Assembly: GCF_014323705.1 (NCBI RefSeq)
Contig: NZ_JABVEC010000002.1
Coordinates: 62,001 to 126,000, forward strand
From: Actinomadura alba
Lineage (GTDB): Bacteria > Actinomycetota > Actinomycetes > Streptosporangiales > Streptosporangiaceae
DNA: 64,000 nt
Direction: 5' to 3'
Under the pieces are notes generated by a model. The model made no database searches. It was given only the letters and a program-made list of their open reading frames with translations, and was not told the DNA's origin. This document shows positions 42,821-51,282 of this stretch, in pieces. The first letter of the stretch is position 1, and every line of letters starts with the position of its first letter. Both the position numbers and the translations under genes were made by a program.

Positions 42821-44319
42821 TGAGACACGCGCACGAGGTCGGCAAGGTACGGGAGGCCGAGCAGGCCCTGATGGCCGCGCTGCCCGAGGGCGAGCTCATG
42901 CGGCGCGCGGCCAGGGGGCTGGCGGCCGTCTGTGCCCCGATACCGCCCCGCGCGTACGGCTCGCGGGTCGTGCTGCTCGTCGGCAGCGGCGACAACGGCG
43001 GTGACACGCTGTTCGCCGGCGCGTGGCTGGCGCGGCGCGGCGCGGGCGTCGAGGCGATCCTGGCCGGCTCGAAGACGCACGAGCAGGGCCTGCGTGCGCT
43101 ACGGGCGGCCGGTGGGCGGGTGACCGCCGACGAGGCCGTCATCGACGCCGCCGATCTGGTGATCGACGGCCTGGTCGGCATCGGCGGGCACGGCGGGCTG
43201 CGGGAGCCGTACGCCCGGCTGGCCGAGCGGACGGCGGCGAGCGCCGCCGTCGTGGTGGCCTGCGACGTGCCGAGCGGTGTCGACGCGAGCACGGGCGAGG
43301 TCGAAGGCGTGGCGATCACCGCCGACGTGACCGTGACGTTCGGCACGTACAAGCCGGGCCTGTTCGTCGACCCCGGCGCCCGGTACGCCGGAGTGGTGGA
43401 ACTGATCGATATCGGGCTCGGGCCGCGTCTGCCGGAACCCGACGTGGTGGCGCCGCACTCGGAGGACATCCGGCCGCCGCGGCCGTCCCCCGAGTCCGAC
43501 AAGTACCGCCGTGGCGTGCTGGGCTTGATCGCCGGAAGTGAGCAGTTCACCGGTGCCGCCGTGCTCGCCGCGGGCGGGGCCGTCCGCGGCGGGGCCGGGA
43601 TGGTGCGCTTCGCCTCCGTGCGCCCGGCCGTCGACCTCGTCCGGCAGCGGTGGCCCGAGACGGTCACCACGGTGCTCGAGGCCGGCGACGTGGCGGACGT
43701 GGGTTCCTTGGTGGGACGGGTGCAGGCGTGGGTGGTCGGCCCCGGGATCGGCACGGACGAGCGGGCCGAGGCCCTGGTCGCCGCCGCCCTCGGCAGTGAT
43801 CTGCCGGTGCTGGTGGACGCCGACGGTCTCACGGTGCTGGCCCGGCGTCGTGATCTGCTGCGCCGTACGGCCCCGACCGTGCTCACCCCGCACGCCGGTG
43901 AACTGGCCCGCCTCATCGGGGCCGACCGCGAGGCGATCGAGGCGCGGCGGCTGGAGCATGTCCGCGAGGCCGCGGCCGAGCTCTCCGCGATCGTCCTGCT
44001 CAAGGGGTCGACCACCCTGGTCGCGCAGACCGGCCGGCCGGTGCACGTCAATCCGACCGGTACCCCGTGGCTGGCCACGGCCGGTACCGGTGACGTGCTG
44101 TCCGGGCTGACCGGCGCGTTCCTCGCGAGCGGCATGCCCCCGCTCGACGCGGCCACCGCGGGTGCGTACCTGCATGGCCTCGCCGCCCGCTTCGCCGTCG
44201 CGCCCCATGATCGGCCCGGAGAGGGCCAGGCTCCGATCAGCGCGTACGACGTCATCACCGCACTGCCCAGGGCATTTCGTACCCTGTCTGGAGACACGAC
44301 GTGGGCAGGCCCCGGATAA
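42820..44319 (+). CDS. nnr: Bifunctional NAD(P)H-hydrate epimerase/dehydratase
   Basis: 499 residues. The N-terminal YjeF_N epimerase domain (GSGDNGGDTLFAGAWL, CDVPSGVD) is fused to a C-terminal ADP-dependent NAD(P)HX dehydratase (YRRGVLGLIAGS, LTPHAGELARL, TPWLATAGTGDVLSG). It repairs hydrated NADH and NADPH. The whole-gene overlap with acpS by one base and the alr gene just after are typical of actinobacteria. Confidence 0.95.
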   Translation: MRHAHEVGKVREAEQALMAALPEGELMRRAARGLAAVCAPIPPRAYGSRVVLLVGSGDNGGDTLFAGAWLARRGAGVEAILAGSKTHEQGLRALRAAGGRVTADEAVIDAADLVIDGLVGIGGHGGLREPYARLAERTAASAAVVVACDVPSGVDASTGEVEGVAITADVTVTFGTYKPGLFVDPGARYAGVVELIDIGLGPRLPEPDVVAPHSEDIRPPRPSPESDKYRRGVLGLIAGSEQFTGAAVLAAGGAVRGGAGMVRFASVRPAVDLVRQRWPETVTTVLEAGDVADVGSLVGRVQAWVVGPGIGTDERAEALVAAALGSDLPVLVDADGLTVLARRRDLLRRTAPTVLTPHAGELARLIGADREAIEARRLEHVREAAAELSAIVLLKGSTTLVAQTGRPVHVNPTGTPWLATAGTGDVLSGLTGAFLASGMPPLDAATAGAYLHGLAARFAVAPHDRPGEGQAPISAYDVITALPRAFRTLSGDTTWAGPG

Positions 44320-44322
44320 GCA

Positions 44323-45504
44323 GTGATCATGGTGGGAGAATCGGCAGACTTGGCAGACGTGACGAGTCCGGCTCAGGCGAGCATCGATCTTCGTGCCATC
44401 CGCGACAACATCGCGCTCCTGCGCGACCGCGCGGGCGGCGCGGACGTGATGGCGATGGTGAAGGCGGAGGCCTACGGCCACGGCATGGAGGAGGCCGCGC
44501 TGGCCGCGCTGGCCGGCGGCGCGACCTGGCTCGGCGTCGCCAAGCTGGCCGAGGGCCTGCGGCTGCGCGCGTCGGTGCCGCAGGTGCCGATCATGGTCTG
44601 CCTCGGCGTGCCCGGCGAGCCGTACGACCGGGCGATCGGCGCGGACCTGGACCTGACGGCGGGGACGGTGTGGCTGGTCGACGAGATCGCCGCCGCGGCC
44701 CGCACGGCGGGCCGGACGGCGCGAGTGCACCTGAAGGCCGACACCGGGATGTCGAGGGGCGGGGCCGGCCCGGCCGACTGGCCGGCCGTCATCGCGGCCG
44801 CGCTGGCCGCGCAGGCCGACGGGCTCATTCGCGTCGTCGGCCTCTACTCCCACCTCGCCTGCGCCGACGAGCCGGGCGACCCGTCGATCCCGCTGCAGCT
44901 CGGCGCGTTCAAGGAGGCCGTCGAGCTGGCCGAGAACGCGGGCCTGCGGCCGGACGTGCGGCATCTGGCCAACTCGGCCGCCATCCTGACCCTGCCCGAG
45001 GCCAGGTACGACCTCGTACGGCCCGGTATCGCGGCGTACGGGCTGAGCCCGGTCCCGCGGCTCGGCGGCTTCGGGCTCAGACCGGCGATGTCGCTCACCG
45101 CCGCCGTGGCCGCCGTCAAGCGTGCCCCGGCGGGCAGCGGGGTGTCGTACGGCCACACCTACGTCACCGAGCGCGAGACCACGCTCGCACTGGTGCCGGC
45201 GGGTTACGGCGACGGGGTACCCAGGCACGGATCCAACCTGCTCGAGGTGCTGGCGGGCGGCGCGCGGCGGCGCATCGCCGGGCGCGTCTGCATGGACCAG
45301 TTCGTGATCGACATGGCCGACGACCAGATCTCGCCCGGCGACGAGGTGATCTTGTTCGGGCCCGGCGACCACGGCGAGCTGACGGCGCAGGACTGGGCGG
45401 ACGCCATCGGCACGATCTCGTATGAGATCGTCACCCGCATCGGGTCCCGGGTGCCGCGGCGGTACGAGCCGCTGGATCCCGGACCGCTGGATCCCGGGCG
45501 GTGA
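44323..45504 (+). CDS. alr: Alanine racemase
   Basis: About 393 residues; supplies D-alanine for peptidoglycan. The PLP lysine is Lys47 in MVKAEAYGHG; the catalytic Tyr lies in SYGHTYV. The start is uncertain: GTG 44323, ATG 44329 and later in-frame codons (for example GTG 44359) are all possible and none has a clear ribosome-binding site. The C-terminus carries a short duplication LDPGPLDPGR. The stop overlaps the next gene by 4 nt. Confidence 0.93.
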   Translation: MIMVGESADLADVTSPAQASIDLRAIRDNIALLRDRAGGADVMAMVKAEAYGHGMEEAALAALAGGATWLGVAKLAEGLRLRASVPQVPIMVCLGVPGEPYDRAIGADLDLTAGTVWLVDEIAAAARTAGRTARVHLKADTGMSRGGAGPADWPAVIAAALAAQADGLIRVVGLYSHLACADEPGDPSIPLQLGAFKEAVELAENAGLRPDVRHLANSAAILTLPEARYDLVRPGIAAYGLSPVPRLGGFGLRPAMSLTAAVAAVKRAPAGSGVSYGHTYVTERETTLALVPAGYGDGVPRHGSNLLEVLAGGARRRIAGRVCMDQFVIDMADDQISPGDEVILFGPGDHGELTAQDWADAIGTISYEIVTRIGSRVPRRYEPLDPGPLDPGR

Positions 45505-46598
45505 GAGTGGAGCGCATGGACGGCCAGAACAGGCGGCGGATGAGCCGGCGGATGGGCATCGTCGGCGTCGTGGCGGGCCTCGGCGCGGCCGGCGTCGGCG
45601 TCGCGGTGGGCGCCCGGAAGATCGCGGTCGGCCGGGTGCGGCTGCGTCCGGACCCCGACGCTCACGAACCGTTCGGACGGCTGCGCGGGAAACCGGTCAA
45701 GGTGCTGGCCGACGACGGCGTTCCGTTGCACGTTGAGATCGACGGCCAGGACGACGCGCCGCTCACCGTCGTGTTCTGCCACGGCTACGCGCTGAACCAG
45801 GACGCCTGGCACTACCAGCGGCGCGATCTGCCGGGCGTCCGGACGGTCTTCTGGGACCAGCGCAGTCACGGCCGGTCCGGCCGCAGCAAGCCCACCCACG
45901 CGACCATCGACCAGACCGGCGCGGACCTCTACGCGGTGCTGCGGGCCACGGTCCGCCCGGGTGATCCCGTGGTGCTCGTCGGGCACTCGATGGGCGGCAT
46001 GTCCATCATGGCGCTGGCCGACCGGCATCCCGACCTGTTCGGGGACCAGGTCCTGGGCGTCGCATTGATCAATACCTCCGGCGGCGGGCTGTCCGAGATC
46101 ACTCTCGGCCTGCCGCTCGTGGTCGCCAAGCTGGTGCGGCCGCTCACGCCCGGGCTCGTGCGCAACCTGGGCCGGCGGGCCGAGATCGTGGACCGCACCC
46201 GCCGCGTCGGCGCCGACATCGCCTTCATGCTGATCCGCCGCATGGGCTTCGCGGACAAGAACGTGAGCCCCACCGTCGTCGACTTCGTCGAGGAGATGAT
46301 CCGCGCCACCCCGATCGACGTGATCGCGGAGTTCTACCCGGGCTTCATGACCCACGACCGGCTCGGGTCCCTGGCCGTGGTCGGCCGGGTGCCGGCGCTG
46401 GTGCTGGCGGGCGGCGACGACCGGCTCACCTCGGCGGCGCAGGGCCACGCGATCGCCGAAGCGATCAAGGGCGCCGAGATGATCGAGGTGCCCGAGGCGG
46501 GCCACCTGCTGCCGCTGGAGTATCCCGGCATCGTCACCCGTGCGCTGCGCCAGCTGATCGCCCGGGTCCATCCGCGATCCGAGGAGCGCTCGGCGTGA
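45501..46598 (+). CDS. Alpha/beta hydrolase with N-terminal membrane segment
   Basis: 365 residues. Basic residues and one hydrophobic helix (MGIVGVVAGLGAAGVGVAVG) suggest membrane anchoring. The hydrolase domain has VFCHGYALNQDAW (oxyanion region), nucleophile Ser in LVGHSMGGMS, an acid in VLAGGDDRL and the catalytic His in EAGHLLPLE. Substrate unknown. Located between alr and tsaE, overlapping both by 4 nt, as in other actinomycetes. Confidence 0.88.
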   Translation: MRVERMDGQNRRRMSRRMGIVGVVAGLGAAGVGVAVGARKIAVGRVRLRPDPDAHEPFGRLRGKPVKVLADDGVPLHVEIDGQDDAPLTVVFCHGYALNQDAWHYQRRDLPGVRTVFWDQRSHGRSGRSKPTHATIDQTGADLYAVLRATVRPGDPVVLVGHSMGGMSIMALADRHPDLFGDQVLGVALINTSGGGLSEITLGLPLVVAKLVRPLTPGLVRNLGRRAEIVDRTRRVGADIAFMLIRRMGFADKNVSPTVVDFVEEMIRATPIDVIAEFYPGFMTHDRLGSLAVVGRVPALVLAGGDDRLTSAAQGHAIAEAIKGAEMIEVPEAGHLLPLEYPGIVTRALRQLIARVHPRSEERSA

Positions 46599-47053
46599 AT
46601 TTGGTCATACCCACCGCCGAGGCCATGCGGGACCTCGGGCTGCGCCTCGCCGGCGTCCTACGGGCCGGCGACCTGCTGGTGCTGTCCGGCGATCTCGGGG
46701 CCGGCAAGACCACGCTGACCCAGGGCATCGGTGAGGGGCTGAAGGTACGCGGCCCGATCACCTCGCCCACTTTCGTCATCGCCAGGGTCCACCCGTCGCT
46801 GTGCGGCGGGCCGCCGCTCGTCCACGCCGACGCCTACCGGCTCGGCGGTTTCGTGGAACTCGACGATCTCGACCTCGACGCCACCGTCGAGGAATCGGTC
46901 ACCGTCGTCGAGTGGGGCGAGGGCCTGGCGGAAGGGCTCGCCGACGCCCGCCTGGAGATCAACATCTCTCGTGCCGACGCGGCCTCGGAGGGGCGTGCCG
47001 TCCGCCTGCGGGGGACCGGAGACCGTTGGGTAGATCTGGGCGGTTTCCGGTAA
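46595..47053 (+). CDS. tsaE: tRNA t6A biosynthesis ATPase TsaE
   Basis: 152 residues. P-loop GDLGAGKTT at residues 32-40, SPTFVIARVH and the acidic segment VESVTVVEWGEG are typical. With TsaB and TsaD it forms threonylcarbamoyladenosine at tRNA position 37. GTG start overlaps the hydrolase stop (GTGA). The tsaB gene follows 0.9 kb later, after one inserted gene. Confidence 0.94.
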   Translation: MNLVIPTAEAMRDLGLRLAGVLRAGDLLVLSGDLGAGKTTLTQGIGEGLKVRGPITSPTFVIARVHPSLCGGPPLVHADAYRLGGFVELDDLDLDATVEESVTVVEWGEGLAEGLADARLEINISRADAASEGRAVRLRGTGDRWVDLGGFR

Positions 47054-47161
47054 AGCGGAAGTGTGGGTATTTTTTCGGTCAACGAGGACGATGAGGTTAT
47101 AGGAATGTGACGTACTGTTCTGCGCACACATGTACCTCTCCTCCAGGAGGGAGTGCCCCGG

Positions 47162-47881
47162 ATGAATGGAAGCCATCGGATGCCGGACGGCCGGCCCGAG
47201 CGCCGAGGCATGGCCTTCGTACTGGCCGGTGCCACAGTGGGAGTCATCGTGTGCGCCGGCCTGGCGGCGTTCGTGCTCAACCGGGTCACGTCGCGTGATC
47301 CGGAGAACGGCCTGGCCTCCCGGGACATGACCGTGCAGAGCTCCTCGGTGCCGGCGGGCGCCGACCGCCAGGCGGTCCCCGACGCCTGCGAGCTGCTCCC
47401 GGACGACCTCACCCGCGACCTCGTGCCCGAGGCCGACCGCACCCAGACCGACACGTTCGCGGCGACCGACGCGCACAACCAGTGCGTGTGGAGCCGGTTC
47501 GGCGACCAGCGGCGGCGCCAGCTGACCGTCGAGCTGAGAGCCGTCGCCGCGGCGGGCGACCAGCCGGCGAGCGAAGTGGCGAGCGCCATGCTGGCCGCCG
47601 AGCGCGCGGCCGACGAAGCGGGCAAGGGTCTGCCCTCGGGGCAGAAGGTCTCGGTCAAGCGCGGCGTCGACAAGATCGGCGACGGGGGCTACCTGACCTA
47701 CAGCGTGCAGGCGACCCAGCGGCGGGGCGAGGCCGTCGTCAACGTCCGATCGGGGAACGTACTGATCACCGTGCACTACGCGGGAGGCGACAGCGCCAAG
47801 AGGCCGCTGCCGGCGGACCGGGCGATCGACGGGGCGCTGCGAGCCGCCGAGGACACCGTCAACGCCCTCGCGACCCGCTGA
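47162..47881 (+). CDS. DUF3558-like membrane-anchored extracellular protein
   Basis: 239 residues. One N-terminal hydrophobic helix (AFVLAGATVGVIVCAGLAAFV) is followed by an extracellular domain. That domain has DACELLPDDL and, ~42 residues later, QCVWSRFG, the C...(CxW) pattern of DUF3558-type lipoprotein domains; here it has no lipobox Cys at the usual place. ATG 47162 is chosen because AGGAGG lies 11 nt and GGGAG 8 nt upstream; GTG 47153 is too close to it. Function unknown. Confidence 0.75.
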   Translation: MNGSHRMPDGRPERRGMAFVLAGATVGVIVCAGLAAFVLNRVTSRDPENGLASRDMTVQSSSVPAGADRQAVPDACELLPDDLTRDLVPEADRTQTDTFAATDAHNQCVWSRFGDQRRRQLTVELRAVAAAGDQPASEVASAMLAAERAADEAGKGLPSGQKVSVKRGVDKIGDGGYLTYSVQATQRRGEAVVNVRSGNVLITVHYAGGDSAKRPLPADRAIDGALRAAEDTVNALATR

Positions 47882-47933
47882 CCGACCTGGCCCGGCCGAG
47901 GGGCGGGCCGCCGCCCCGACCGCGTGCTGGCAC

Positions 47934-47939
47934 TAAGCT
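47934..47939 (+). promoter_or_regulatory. -10 element for a leaderless tsaB mRNA
   Basis: TAAGCT (TANNNT) 8 nt before the tsaB GTG with no ribosome-binding site. This suggests that tsaB-rimI-tsaD start from a separate leaderless promoter. Confidence 0.4.
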
Positions 47940-47947
47940 GTGACTCC

Positions 47948-48622
47948 GTGCTGGTCTTGGCTTTTGACACCGCCACCGCCGCGGTCACCGTCGCCTTGTA
48001 CGAATGGGCCCCCGGCGAGGCGATTCGCATGCGCGCGTGCATGGAGACCGTCGACCGGCGCCGCCACGCCGAACTGCTCGCTCCGTCGATCGCCGCGGTG
48101 CTGGCCGAGGCGGGGGCGGCCTCGGCCGATCTCAGCGCCGTGGCCGTGGGCGTCGGCCCCGGCCCCTACACCGGGCTGCGGGTGGGGCTCGTCACCGCCT
48201 ACGCACTCGGCGACACGCTGCGGGTCCCGGTGCACGGGGTGTGCACGCTCGACGCGATCGCCTGGGCCTCCGGGCGCGAGGAGCCGTTCGTCGTGGCGAC
48301 CGACGCCCGTCGCAAGGAGGTCTACTGGGCGAGGTACGAGTCGGCACGGGTCCGGGTGACCGAGCCGGCCGTCGGCCCGCCCGCCGACGCGGCCGCGCCC
48401 GGCCTTCCCGTGATCGGCGAGGGAGCCGACCTGTATCCCGAGGTGCTGCACGTGGCGGGTGATCCAGCGCCGCTGCTGCCATCGGCCACGGCGGTCGCCG
48501 AACTCGCGGTCACCCGCCTGTCCGGCGGCGCGGGCCCGCCGCTGCTGCCGCCGGAGCCTCTCTATCTCCGCCGGCCCGACGCCCGAGAGCCCGGGCCCCG
48601 CAAGAAGGTCACCCCGGCATGA
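47948..48622 (+). CDS. tsaB: tRNA t6A biosynthesis protein TsaB
   Basis: 224 residues; an ASKHA-fold partner of TsaD. Family motifs: LAFDTATAAVTVAL at the N-terminus, RRHAELLAPSI, VGVGPGPYTGLRVGL. GTG 47948 gives the family start; codons upstream belong to the gap after the DUF3558-like gene. Its stop overlaps rimI (ATGA). Confidence 0.93.
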   Translation: MLVLAFDTATAAVTVALYEWAPGEAIRMRACMETVDRRRHAELLAPSIAAVLAEAGAASADLSAVAVGVGPGPYTGLRVGLVTAYALGDTLRVPVHGVCTLDAIAWASGREEPFVVATDARRKEVYWARYESARVRVTEPAVGPPADAAAPGLPVIGEGADLYPEVLHVAGDPAPLLPSATAVAELAVTRLSGGAGPPLLPPEPLYLRRPDAREPGPRKKVTPA

Positions 48623-49173
48623 TCGGTACGGGACCCGAGCCCGCCTCCATCCGGGAGATGACGCCCGACGACCTGCCGGTCGTACAGCGGCTCGAAGCGC
48701 TGCTCTACCCCGACGACGCCTGGTCCACGGAGATGTTCCGCAGCGAGCTCGCCGACCAGGCGGGGACCCGGCACTACGTCGTCGCCGTGGCTCCGCCGGA
48801 GTCCTCCCCGCCGGCCGCCGGTGCGACCGAAGAGATCGTCGGTTATGCCGGCCTCGCGGCGGCGGGCGGCCAGGGCGACGTGCAGACCATCGGGGTCAGG
48901 AGCGACCGGCGGGGGCGCGGCATCGGCGCCGCACTGCTCACCGCACTGCTCGACGAGGCCGCGCGCCGCGACTGCGAAGTGGTCTTCCTGGAGGTCCGGG
49001 CCGATAATGAAGCCGCGCGCAAGCTGTACGAACGCTTCGGATTCACCGAGATCAGCGTACGAAAGCGGTACTACCAGCCGTCGGGGGTGGACGCGATCGT
49101 GATGTGCCGTCAGAGCACTCCGCCGCGCAAGCGCACGACCGGGTTCGGGCCGGTGGGAGGCGCTGATGAGTGA
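48619..49173 (+). CDS. rimI: Ribosomal protein S18 alanine N-acetyltransferase
   Basis: 184 residues; GNAT acetyltransferase with the acetyl-CoA loop [14 protein letters not shown] and [17 protein letters not shown]. Its place between tsaB and tsaD is the standard actinobacterial arrangement. It overlaps tsaB by 4 nt and tsaD by 8 nt. The substrate assignment rests on synteny. Confidence 0.9.
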   Translation: MIGTGPEPASIREMTPDDLPVVQRLEALLYPDDAWSTEMFRSELADQAGTRHYVVAVAPPESSPPAAGATEEIVGYAGLAAAGGQGDVQTIGVRSDRRGRGIGAALLTALLDEAARRDCEVVFLEVRADNEAARKLYERFGFTEISVRKRYYQPSGVDAIVMCRQSTPPRKRTTGFGPVGGADE

Positions 49174-50197
49174 CGAGCCGCTGGTCCTCGGGATCGAGAC
49201 CTCCTGTGACGAGACAGGGGTCGGGATCGTACGCGGGCACACGCTGCTGGGCGACGCGATCGCCTCGAGCGTCGACGAGCACGCCCGGTTCGGCGGGGTC
49301 GTGCCCGAGGTCGCCTCGCGGGCGCACCTCGAGGCGATGACCCCGACCGTGTCCCGGGCGCTGGCCAAGGCCGGGGTGGCGTTCGAGGACGTCGACGCGA
49401 TCGCCGTGACGGCCGGCCCGGGGCTGGCCGGTGCCCTGCTCGTCGGGGTGGCCGCCGCGAAGGCCTACGCCCTCGCGCTCGGCAAGCCGCTCTACGGGGT
49501 CAACCACCTGGCCGCCCACGTGGCCGTCGATCAGCTCGAACACGGGCCGCTGCCGAAACCGTCGGTGGCGCTGCTGGTCTCCGGCGGGCATTCGTCGCTG
49601 TTGCTGGTACCGGACGTCGCGACGGACGTACGGACGCTCGGTTCGACCGTCGACGACGCGGCGGGCGAGGCGTTCGACAAGGTGGCCCGGGTGCTCGGCC
49701 TGGGCTTCCCCGGCGGCCCGCACATCGACCGGGCGGCGCGTTCGGGCGCCCCGGACGCCATGGCGTTCCCCCGCGGGAAGTACGACGACGGTACCTACGA
49801 CTTCTCCTTCTCGGGGCTCAAGACCGCCGTGGCCCGGTGGGTCGAGGCACGCGAGCGCGCCGGCGAGCCGGTGCCCGTCGCCGATGTGGCCGCCTCGTTC
49901 CAGGAGGCCGTCGTCGACGTCCTGACCAGGAAGGCCCTGACGGTCTGCCGCGAGAACGGGGTGGCCGACCTGCTGATCGGCGGCGGGGTCGCGGCGAACT
50001 CGCGGCTGCGGGCGATGGCGCAGGAGCGCTGTGCCGCCGCCGGAGTCCGGTTGCGGGTGCCGCGCCCGGCGCTGTGCACCGACAACGGCGCCATGGTCGC
50101 GGCACTGGGCGCGGAACTGGTCGCCGCCGGGGCCTTCCCCTCGGCACTCGACGTGCCCGCCGACTCGTCTCTGCCGATCACCACCGTGACGGTCTGA
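49166..50197 (+). CDS. tsaD: tRNA N6-adenosine threonylcarbamoyltransferase TsaD
   Basis: 343 residues; the catalytic t6A subunit. [15 protein letters not shown], the metal-binding His114 and His118 in NHLAAHV, GGHSSL and [10 protein letters not shown] are intact. Full length for the family. Overlaps the end of rimI by 8 nt; the last gene before a minus-strand block. Confidence 0.96.
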   Translation: MSDEPLVLGIETSCDETGVGIVRGHTLLGDAIASSVDEHARFGGVVPEVASRAHLEAMTPTVSRALAKAGVAFEDVDAIAVTAGPGLAGALLVGVAAAKAYALALGKPLYGVNHLAAHVAVDQLEHGPLPKPSVALLVSGGHSSLLLVPDVATDVRTLGSTVDDAAGEAFDKVARVLGLGFPGGPHIDRAARSGAPDAMAFPRGKYDDGTYDFSFSGLKTAVARWVEARERAGEPVPVADVAASFQEAVVDVLTRKALTVCRENGVADLLIGGGVAANSRLRAMAQERCAAAGVRLRVPRPALCTDNGAMVAALGAELVAAGAFPSALDVPADSSLPITTVTV

Positions 50198-50217
50198 GCC
50201 GGCCGATTGGCCCGCGC

Positions 50218-51153
50218 TCAGCGATGCGCGGGGGTGCCCAGCTGGGCCAGCAGCGCCTTGAGGTAGTCCTCGAGCAGCGGGACGTCGGCCTCGAGCACCG
50301 GTGAGCCGCCGCCCGGCAGCAGGTCGACGACACAGCGCAGGTCCCAGTAGGGGTCGTGCTCGTACCCGCCGCACACCTGGTCGAAGTCGGCGGTGAACCG
50401 GTCGGCGGCGGCGATTCCGTAGCGCAGCCCCAGATTGCACCGCATGTGCGCGATGTCGACCGCGATCGGGCCGTACGACGCCCTGTCCCAGTCGACCACG
50501 CCGGTGAGCCGCCCGGACGACCAGAGCGTGTTGTCCGGCTCGTAGTCACGGTGGATGAAGCGGGGCGCCGCCTCGGGCGGGGGCCCGCTCACGACCTCGA
50601 AGGCGCGTTCCCACAGCCATGGGCGGGTGGCGTGCCGCGGCGGAGTCTGGACGGTGAGGCGGTTGTGGGGGGTATACGGCGGCATGGTCGGGGCGCCCTC
50701 GAGCGCGTGCACCGGCAGCAGTGCCGCGGCCAGCTGGATCAGGTACTCCGGCAGGTCGCCGGACGCCGGCCTGGGCGCGTGGCCCGGGAGCCTGGTGATC
50801 AACAGGGCGGGGGCGTCGCAGTAGGCCCCGGACGGATCGGCCGCGACGAGCGACGGCGTGGGGAGCCGGCAGCCGGCGAGCAGAGCGAGCGCGGCGATCT
50901 CACGCTCTGGGGAGAACTCGAGATCGGTGAGGCTCCACTCCCGGCGCGCCCACCGGCGCAGGACGAACCGGTGGGCGGTGCCGGCCCGGCTCTCCACGAG
51001 CAGCGCGTGGTTCACGTGGGCGAGGCCGCCGACCAGCGGCCGGACCAGTTTCACCCTGCTGCCCGTGCCCAGGCACTCTTCGATCCAGCGCAATGTCGCG
51101 GCGGTCGGGGGACGGCTGGGGTCGGACGGCTGTGGATGCGGCACGACACCCAT
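50218..51153 (-). CDS. APH-family phosphotransferase (aminoglycoside phosphotransferase-like)
   Basis: 311 residues. The kinase-like fold is shown by the HxD-type catalytic loop FIHRDYEPDNTLW and the metal segment VDWDRASYGP. The N-terminal lobe has GGLAHVNHALLV as the nucleotide loop and RFVLRRW with the lysine position taken by Arg. Such proteins are common and most are not resistance enzymes, so substrate is unknown. ATG at 51153; no clear ribosome-binding site. Downstream of the coiled-coil gene on the same strand. Confidence 0.82.
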   Translation of the reverse strand: MGVVPHPQPSDPSRPPTAATLRWIEECLGTGSRVKLVRPLVGGLAHVNHALLVESRAGTAHRFVLRRWARREWSLTDLEFSPEREIAALALLAGCRLPTPSLVAADPSGAYCDAPALLITRLPGHAPRPASGDLPEYLIQLAAALLPVHALEGAPTMPPYTPHNRLTVQTPPRHATRPWLWERAFEVVSGPPPEAAPRFIHRDYEPDNTLWSSGRLTGVVDWDRASYGPIAVDIAHMRCNLGLRYGIAAADRFTADFDQVCGGYEHDPYWDLRCVVDLLPGGGSPVLEADVPLLEDYLKALLAQLGTPAHR

Positions 51154-51241
51154 CAAAACGGGTTCCGGCCGGTATCGGGAGTGATTTTATGAAAGCCGAA
51201 GGTAACAACTTGCACGTCAGCGGCCTGATCATGACCGGGCG

Positions 51242-51277
51242 GGCCGTGCCCCCTGCGGCTCGGGCGGGGGCACGGCC
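51242..51277 (-). terminator. Terminator of the coiled-coil gene
   Basis: Perfect 12-bp stem (51242-51253 with 51266-51277) and a 12-nt loop, 5 nt after the minus-strand stop. It separates the coiled-coil gene from the phosphotransferase gene. Confidence 0.75.
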
Positions 51278-51282
51278 GCGGC

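Noticed and set aside
50218..51153. Aminoglycoside-resistance gene
   Set aside because: Only the general APH fold motifs are visible; the family is broad and the neighbourhood gives no sign of resistance or mobility.
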